From Ignavibacteriales bacterium (GTDB taxonomy: Bacteria; Bacteroidota; Ignavibacteria; Ignavibacteriales; Ignavibacteriaceae): DNA of 31,310 bases. The translations under genes and the position numbers were made by a program. The notes under the pieces are model-generated. The model was not told the DNA's origin. It did not search any database and saw only the letters and a list, made by a program, of their open reading frames with translations. Below are positions 26,644 through 31,310 of this stretch, piece after piece (positions within the stretch are counted from its first letter, which is position 1; every line of letters begins with the position of its first letter). The stretch covers positions 1 through 31,310 of the forward strand of contig DAIEML010000001.1 in assembly GCA_027349615.1 (NCBI GenBank), written 5' to 3'.

Positions 26644-27585
26644 ATGAATTCGATTGATGTAAATAACTTAACAAAAAAATTCGGAAGCTTTACTGCTGTA
26701 AACGGTATTTCATTTAATGTAAAGCAAGGTGAGATTTTTGGTTTCCTTGGAGCCAATGGCGCCGGAAAATCAACTGCAATAAAAATGCTTTGTGGAATTC
26801 TAGAACCAACTTCCGGTGACGCAACCGTTGGCGGATTCAGCGTTATGAAACAGCCGGACAAAGTAAAAGCAAACATCGGCTATATGTCTCAACGATTTTC
26901 TCTATACAATGATCTTACTGTTGAAGAGAATATTAATTTTTACGGCGGTGTTTACGGTCTATATAACCATAAACTCAATGAAAGAAAAAAATGGGTTTTA
27001 AAAGTTGCATATCTAGAGGGAAAAGAAAAACTTCTCACTTCCTCATTGCCTGGAGGCATTAAGCAAAGGCTTGCACTTGCCATCGCAGTAATTCATGAAC
27101 CTAAAATTGTTTTTCTTGACGAACCTACCGGCGGTGTTGATCCAATTTCGAGAAGAAATTTTTGGGATTTGATTAATGAACTTTCTCAAAGCGGCGTTAC
27201 TGTTTTTGTTACAACTCATTATTTGGATGAAGCAGAATTTTGCAACACAATTACTTTAATTAATGCTGGCAATATCATTGCCAGCGGTAGTTCGAAGGAA
27301 TTGAAATCAAAATATCTGACTAATTCAATATTGGAAATTGAATGCAATAGAGTCATCGATGCATTAGACATTTTATCAAAAGAGAAATGGATTGAAGAAA
27401 CTTCAATTTTTGGAAATTACATTCATGTTAGTGTTAAAGATGAAAGCGAAGGACGTAAGCTAATAAAAAAAGTTTTGTCGGATGAAAAATCAATTAACAT
27501 AAATAGAATTGATAAAATTGTTCCAACTCTTGAAGATGTTTTCATTTATCTCTTAGAAAAGGATACAAACAAAAATGTTGAATAG
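26644..27585 (+). CDS. ABC transporter ATPase, YbhF C-terminal-half type
   Basis: From the ATG at 26644 (with GGAG six bases upstream) the protein has 313 residues; the in-frame TTG at 26611 lies inside tolC and is unlikely. Walker A is GANGAGKSTAIKML, the Q-loop YMSQRFSLYNDL, the signature LPGGIKQRLALA, Walker B IVFLDEPTGGVDP, and the H-loop His is intact in VTTHYLDEAEFC. This is the consensus partner to the degenerate ATPase at 24346. The 3' end overlaps the first permease by 11 bases. Together with the permeases it forms the inner membrane engine of a YbhFSR-like drug exporter. Confidence 0.93.
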   Translation: MNSIDVNNLTKKFGSFTAVNGISFNVKQGEIFGFLGANGAGKSTAIKMLCGILEPTSGDATVGGFSVMKQPDKVKANIGYMSQRFSLYNDLTVEENINFYGGVYGLYNHKLNERKKWVLKVAYLEGKEKLLTSSLPGGIKQRLALAIAVIHEPKIVFLDEPTGGVDPISRRNFWDLINELSQSGVTVFVTTHYLDEAEFCNTITLINAGNIIASGSSKELKSKYLTNSILEIECNRVIDALDILSKEKWIEETSIFGNYIHVSVKDESEGRKLIKKVLSDEKSININRIDKIVPTLEDVFIYLLEKDTNKNVE

Positions 27586-28705
27586 AATTATAGCAATTGC
27601 AAGAAAGGAAGTAAGGCAGCTCAAACGAGATAAAAGAATGCTTTATGTACTTTTTGTATTTCCGATTCTTCTTTTGATAATATTTGGATATGCAATCAAC
27701 TTCGATGTCCATCATATTAAAATGGTAATTTACGATCGAGATAAATCTGTAGATAGCCGAGATTTTATAAAGTCACTTACAAGCTCAGACTATTTTGATC
27801 TTGTCGGATATATTCATGATGAAAGTAAAATTAAGGAAGTGCTGGATACAAAAGTTGCTCAATGTGTAGTTGTGTTCCCGGAAGATTTTTCAAAACAAAT
27901 TTATTCAAAGCAAACCGCGCCGCTGCAAATTATAATTGATGGTGTAGATGCAAACTCAGCTTCAATAATTATTAGTTACATGAATGCAGCAACAGCATCA
28001 TATTCACAAAAGATTCAAAGCAGTGTTATGGCAATTATGGGAAGGGAAAATTATATCCCAATTGATTTGCGACCTGCTTTCTGGTTCAATCCTGAACTAA
28101 ATTCAACTTTCTTCCTAATTCCCGGATTGATTGCGATGATATTGATTATAACTGCTGTAGTTTCAATTTCACTTTCTATTGTGCGTGAAAAAGAAAGAGG
28201 AACTATTGAACAAATAAATGTCTCCCCGCTTTCATCATTTGAGTTGCTTATTGGAAAAACAATTCCATATACAATCATTTCTTTAATGATTGCAGCATTT
28301 ATTTTAATTGCTGGATATGTTTTGTTTGGAATTACAATTAGAGGAAATATTATTTTACTATTCTTTTCAACTTTGCTTTTTCTTTTTGCAACGTTAAACC
28401 TTGGAATATTTGTTTCAAGCATTGCAGATACTCAGCAAGTAGCTTTTCAAATTGCAACTCTTGTTTCAATGCTGCCATCAATGTTATTGTCCGGTTATAT
28501 TTTCCCGATTGAAAGTATGCCGCCGGTAGTTCAAGTGCTTACAAATATAACGCCGGCAAAATTCTTTCTGATAATATTGAGAGCAATTTTATTAAAAGGT
28601 GCTGGCATAGAAGCATTCTGGCCGCAATTAATTTACCTTTTTATTTTTTCCCTAATCATGCTTTCGTTATCGTCATTGATAAATATGAAATCAAAAACAG
28701 CTTAA
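27575..28705 (+). CDS. ABC-2 type permease (YbhS-like)
   Basis: This 376-residue ABC-2 membrane protein has an N-terminal cytoplasmic RKEVRQLKRDKRMLYVLF segment and a first transmembrane helix (about 24-44). A large extracytoplasmic domain of about 130 residues (containing DRDKSVDSRDFI and QIIIDGVDANSAS) follows. Five further hydrophobic helices span residue 180 to the end, including the family signature REKERGTIEQINVSPLSSFELLIGK. It overlaps the ATPase gene by 11 bases. A second, similar permease follows 31 bases later, so the exporter is a heterodimer. Confidence 0.93.
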   Translation: MLNRIIAIARKEVRQLKRDKRMLYVLFVFPILLLIIFGYAINFDVHHIKMVIYDRDKSVDSRDFIKSLTSSDYFDLVGYIHDESKIKEVLDTKVAQCVVVFPEDFSKQIYSKQTAPLQIIIDGVDANSASIIISYMNAATASYSQKIQSSVMAIMGRENYIPIDLRPAFWFNPELNSTFFLIPGLIAMILIITAVVSISLSIVREKERGTIEQINVSPLSSFELLIGKTIPYTIISLMIAAFILIAGYVLFGITIRGNIILLFFSTLLFLFATLNLGIFVSSIADTQQVAFQIATLVSMLPSMLLSGYIFPIESMPPVVQVLTNITPAKFFLIILRAILLKGAGIEAFWPQLIYLFIFSLIMLSLSSLINMKSKTA

Positions 28706-28736
28706 TGCTTAATGATAAAAAATTGATTGGATTATT

Positions 28737-29867
28737 ATGAAAGTCATATTGAATATAATTATCAAAGAATTTCTGCAGCTTAAAAGAGATCCGCGTTTAT
28801 TTGGAATTGTTTTCATTGCACCTATCATTCAGTTGGTGGTACTTGGATATGCGGCAAACATGGATGTCAATACAGTTCACACAGCAATTTATGATCAAGA
28901 TAAAACTACAACAAGCAGAGATTTTATTGAAAAATTTGAGAGGTCGGGGTATTTTGAAATTGATGATTATGTAAATAGCTATGCCCAAATAACTGACGAT
29001 ATTAATAAAGGAAAAGCTTTGTGGGCTTTGGTTATTCCGAAAGATTTTGAAAAAAATATAAATAGAAGACAAACGGTTCCTGTGCAAGCAGTGTTTGATG
29101 GTTCAGATGGAAATAAAACATCAATTGCGCTTGGTTATGTTCAAGGAATTGTTACAAGTTATTCCAAAAATATTTTGGTGCAAACTGCCGATAAAGCTGG
29201 AATTAAAAATCAAATTGCCGGAAATATTTCTCCAGTAATTCGTGTTTGGTATAATCCTGATCTTAAGACAAGAGTCTTCATGGTTCCAAGCATAATGGGA
29301 TTAATTCTGATGGTTATAACAACGATATTAATGTCAATGGCGATAGTTAAAGAGCGAGAGATTGGAACTCTTGAACAACTTATTGTTACGCCGATAAAAC
29401 CATATCAATTAATTATTGGTAAAGTTGTTCCGTTTATCATATTAGGTTTTATTGATGTTCTAATTGTGTTAAGCGTTATGACTTTTTGGTTTGGAATTGC
29501 GATTAGAGGAAGCTTTTTATTTTTAGTTTTTTCTTCATTCCTTTTTGTTCTTACAACTTTGGGAATTGGATTATTTATTTCTACAATTTCCAAAACACAG
29601 CAGCAGGCAATGATGGTTGCTCAATTCGGGATTATGATGCCGATGATTTACTTATCCGGCTTTGCGTTTCCGATAGAAAACATGCCGAAGATAATTCAAT
29701 ATATCACTTATCTAATTCCGCTTCGTTATTACATAGTTATTCTGCGCGCAGTTATTTTAAAAGGCGCTTCCTTTTTTGAGTTAATACCTGAGACAACTAT
29801 GCTGCTTCTCTTCGGCGTATTAATTCTATTTGCCAGCTCATTAAGATTTAAGAAGAGGCTGGAATAA
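28737..29867 (+). CDS. ABC-2 type permease (YbhR-like)
   Basis: The second 376-residue permease has the same layout as its neighbour, evidently a duplicated pair: KEFLQLKRDPRLFGIVF, a first helix, a large external loop with YDQDKTTTSRDFIEKF and FDGSDGNKTSIALGYV, then KEREIGTLEQLIVTPIKPYQLIIGK and five helices, ending FASSLRFKKRLE. The paralogues share motif order but differ clearly in sequence, so they are not a recent duplication. It is the last gene of the efflux operon, with a hairpin terminator 26 bases after the stop. Confidence 0.93.
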   Translation: MKVILNIIIKEFLQLKRDPRLFGIVFIAPIIQLVVLGYAANMDVNTVHTAIYDQDKTTTSRDFIEKFERSGYFEIDDYVNSYAQITDDINKGKALWALVIPKDFEKNINRRQTVPVQAVFDGSDGNKTSIALGYVQGIVTSYSKNILVQTADKAGIKNQIAGNISPVIRVWYNPDLKTRVFMVPSIMGLILMVITTILMSMAIVKEREIGTLEQLIVTPIKPYQLIIGKVVPFIILGFIDVLIVLSVMTFWFGIAIRGSFLFLVFSSFLFVLTTLGIGLFISTISKTQQQAMMVAQFGIMMPMIYLSGFAFPIENMPKIIQYITYLIPLRYYIVILRAVILKGASFFELIPETTMLLLFGVLILFASSLRFKKRLE

Positions 29868-29892
29868 TTATCATATTGAACTAATAAGTGAA

Positions 29893-29921
29893 TGCTGTCT
29901 TATTAGATAGCAGGCATTTTT
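29893..29921 (+). terminator. Intrinsic terminator after the efflux operon
   Basis: TGCTGTCT (29893-29900) and AGATAGCA (29905-29912) form an 8-base stem (one G-U pair) around a 4-base loop. A run of five T follows at 29917-29921, after GGCA. It lies 26 bases after the last permease stop, and the PhoU-like gene starts about 110 bases further on. Confidence 0.65.
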
Positions 29922-30031
29922 AATTAATCTTACTGCCAAAAATATTTCAAAAATTAATTCTTCTTTATATTTTTTCAGCAACAAATTTAGCTGTATTTTT
30001 AAACATTAAATATTAATAAAGAAGGTTAAAA

Positions 30032-30658
30032 ATGGGATTAAGTTTTTTACCGAAAGAATATGAATTTTTTGATATGTTTGATAATTTGGCAAACCATTGC
30101 ATAAGCGCTTCAAAACAAATTCAAGCGAGCGTTAGTGCAGATAATTTTGCCCAAAGTGAAGTCCAGAAAATAAAAAATATTGAACATGCCGCTGATAAAA
30201 TTACTTACGAGATATTTGAGAAATTGAATAATACTTTTATTACTCCAATTGATCGAGAAGATATTCATTCACTTGCTCACGAGCTTGATAATATTGTCGA
30301 TTTGATACTAAAAATTTCAAACATGATGACAATATATAACGTAGATAAAGTAAATAAAAAATTTTTAGATGTATTAAAATTAATCGACACATCGATTGAA
30401 TATATTACAAAAGCTGTTAATGGATTGCGTAATCTTAAAAAAGGTAATTCAGTTCATGAATATTGCCGTGAAGTAAATAATTTGGAAAATATAGGCGATC
30501 AGTTAAGGAATGAAGCTATTGCTGATTTGTTCGGCGGTGGATTTGATGCAATTTATATTATGAAGTGGAAAGATATTTTCCTAAATACTGAAAAAGTCCT
30601 TGACCAATGTGAGGATGTTGCAAAAATTATTGAATCAATAATAGTTAAACAGGCTTAG
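30032..30658 (+). CDS. DUF47/PhoU-like protein associated with PiT transporter
   Basis: The 208-residue, largely helical protein belongs to the DUF47 (YkaA/PhoU-like) family, with conserved EXXAD-type segments: KNIEHAADKITYEIFEKLN, TPIDREDIHSLAHELDNIVDLI and WKDIFLNTEKVLDQCEDVAKIIES, which carry the helix-bundle acidic residues. Members are encoded directly before pit genes and are thought to modulate phosphate uptake. It starts at an ATG preceded by AAGG and ends two bases before the transporter's GTG start, a tight operon. Confidence 0.93.
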   Translation: MGLSFLPKEYEFFDMFDNLANHCISASKQIQASVSADNFAQSEVQKIKNIEHAADKITYEIFEKLNNTFITPIDREDIHSLAHELDNIVDLILKISNMMTIYNVDKVNKKFLDVLKLIDTSIEYITKAVNGLRNLKKGNSVHEYCREVNNLENIGDQLRNEAIADLFGGGFDAIYIMKWKDIFLNTEKVLDQCEDVAKIIESIIVKQA

Positions 30659-30660
30659 AA

Positions 30661-31310
30661 GTGACTATCTCAATAATTCTCATCATTCTATTAGCTTTAA
30701 CCTTCGACTTCTTAAACGGTTTTCATGATGCTGCTAATTCAGTTGCAACAGTTGTATCAACTAGAGTTCTATCGCCAAAGTTTGCTGTAGTTTGGGCTGC
30801 ATTTTTCAATTTTATTGCCTTCTTAGTTTTTGGGACTCATGTAGCAAGCACTATTGGTAAAGATATTGTTGATCTGCAAGTTATTGATAAATCATTCGTG
30901 GTTTCTTCATTAATTGGTGCTTGCGCTTGGAACATTATTACATGGTACTTTGGATTGCCAACTAGTTCTTCACATGCACTTATTGGCGGAATGATGGGAA
31001 CTGCTTTGGTTAAAGCAGGAATATCTTCTTGGGTTACAAGCGGAATTTTAAAAACGGTTCTTTTCATTTTTGTTTCGCCTATCCTTGGTTTGATTCTGGG
31101 TGTTGGTTTCGGAATTTTAATCTATAGATTGTTTAGCAAAAGTGTTCCCAAAAAAGTTGATCATATCTTTAGAAAAGGGCAATTAATTTCTGCATCACTA
31201 TACAGCTTAGGGCACGGCGGAAATGACGCTCAAAAAACTATGGGAATTATAGCAGGTTTACTTTATAGTACACATTTGATTGAGAGTTTCTATATCCCAA
31301 CTTGGGTTGT
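30661..31310 (+). CDS. pit: PiT-type inorganic phosphate transporter (C-terminal part beyond the window)
   Basis: Starting at GTG 30661, about 217 residues are visible and the frame is open to the right edge. The PiT signature appears in the first half as LNGFHDAANSVATVV, which contains the phosphate-binding GFHDAANxxAT element, and as SLGHGGNDAQKTMGII, the second conserved repeat. Other membrane segments surround GLPTSSSHALIGG. PiT proteins couple phosphate (often as metal-phosphate complex) to proton or sodium symport. The gene follows the DUF47 gene by two bases; the pair forms the low-affinity phosphate uptake unit. Confidence 0.95.
   Translation, partial: MTISIILIILLALTFDFLNGFHDAANSVATVVSTRVLSPKFAVVWAAFFNFIAFLVFGTHVASTIGKDIVDLQVIDKSFVVSSLIGACAWNIITWYFGLPTSSSHALIGGMMGTALVKAGISSWVTSGILKTVLFIFVSPILGLILGVGFGILIYRLFSKSVPKKVDHIFRKGQLISASLYSLGHGGNDAQKTMGIIAGLLYSTHLIESFYIPTWV

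Noticed and set aside
24346..29867. Two independent transporters (drug pump plus a separate ABC-2 system)
   Set aside because: Gene order, short gaps, the paired ATPases and paired permeases, one adaptor and one channel, and a single terminal hairpin fit one pump.
1..31310. CRISPR arrays, tRNA/rRNA genes, insertion sequences, prophage or defence islands
   Set aside because: No spaced direct repeats, tRNA cloverleaf-like sequences, transposase or integrase ORFs, or toxin-antitoxin pairs were seen; the window is mostly housekeeping genes plus one efflux operon.

Overview
The window is AT-rich (roughly 30% G+C in the stretches I counted) and densely coded on both strands. It looks like chromosomal DNA from the Bacteroidota/Ignavibacteriota (FCB) side of the tree. 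Three things suggest this: a secreted subtilase with a C-terminal type IX secretion sorting domain (YPNPF motif), the folK / deoxynucleoside kinase / DUF4834-like order that recurs in Bacteroidota, and candidate promoter elements of the TTG / TAnnTTTG type. The exact taxon is inference. There are no tRNA or rRNA genes, CRISPR arrays or insertion sequences, and no gap over 300 bases lacks a gene.

Layout. Positions 1-3000 (minus strand): surE, a PhzF-like isomerase and a large VWA membrane protein running off the left edge, packed stop-to-start. Positions 3100-7800 (plus): PgeF-type purine nucleoside-processing enzyme, folB, folK, deoxynucleoside kinase, a small DUF4834-like membrane protein, a GT9 heptosyltransferase-like protein and a Ppx/GppA phosphatase, covering folate and nucleotide metabolism, envelope glycan and polyphosphate or ppGpp hydrolysis. 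Positions 7900-13900 (plus): lepA-lepB, the T9SS subtilase, an O-methyltransferase and a small unknown helical protein. Positions 13900-15100 (minus): a MarR regulator with higher G+C than its surroundings, and yigZ. Positions 15200-22540: uvrA, arylamine N-acetyltransferase, an RNase Z-like hydrolase (minus), a Gfo/Idh/MocA oxidoreductase and a PLP group II decarboxylase.

Positions 22600-29900 hold the most interesting region: a complete drug-efflux type operon (TetR regulator, HlyD adaptor lipoprotein, ABC ATPase, TolC-like outer membrane protein, second ABC ATPase, two ABC-2 permeases), equivalent to E. coli YbhGFSR with its own outer membrane channel. The regulator is broken by a +1 shift plus an in-frame TGA. 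Its promoter carries four GTTTCC/GGAAAC half-sites that look like the operator. A hairpin with a T-run ends the operon.

Positions 30000-31310: a DUF47/PhoU-like protein and the start of a PiT phosphate transporter, together a low-affinity phosphate uptake unit.

I see known families throughout and no convincing undescribed multi-gene system. The points most worth checking are the damaged TetR with its operator cluster, folK lacking any ATG/GTG/TTG start compatible with its conserved N-terminus, and the degenerate first ATPase of the pump.
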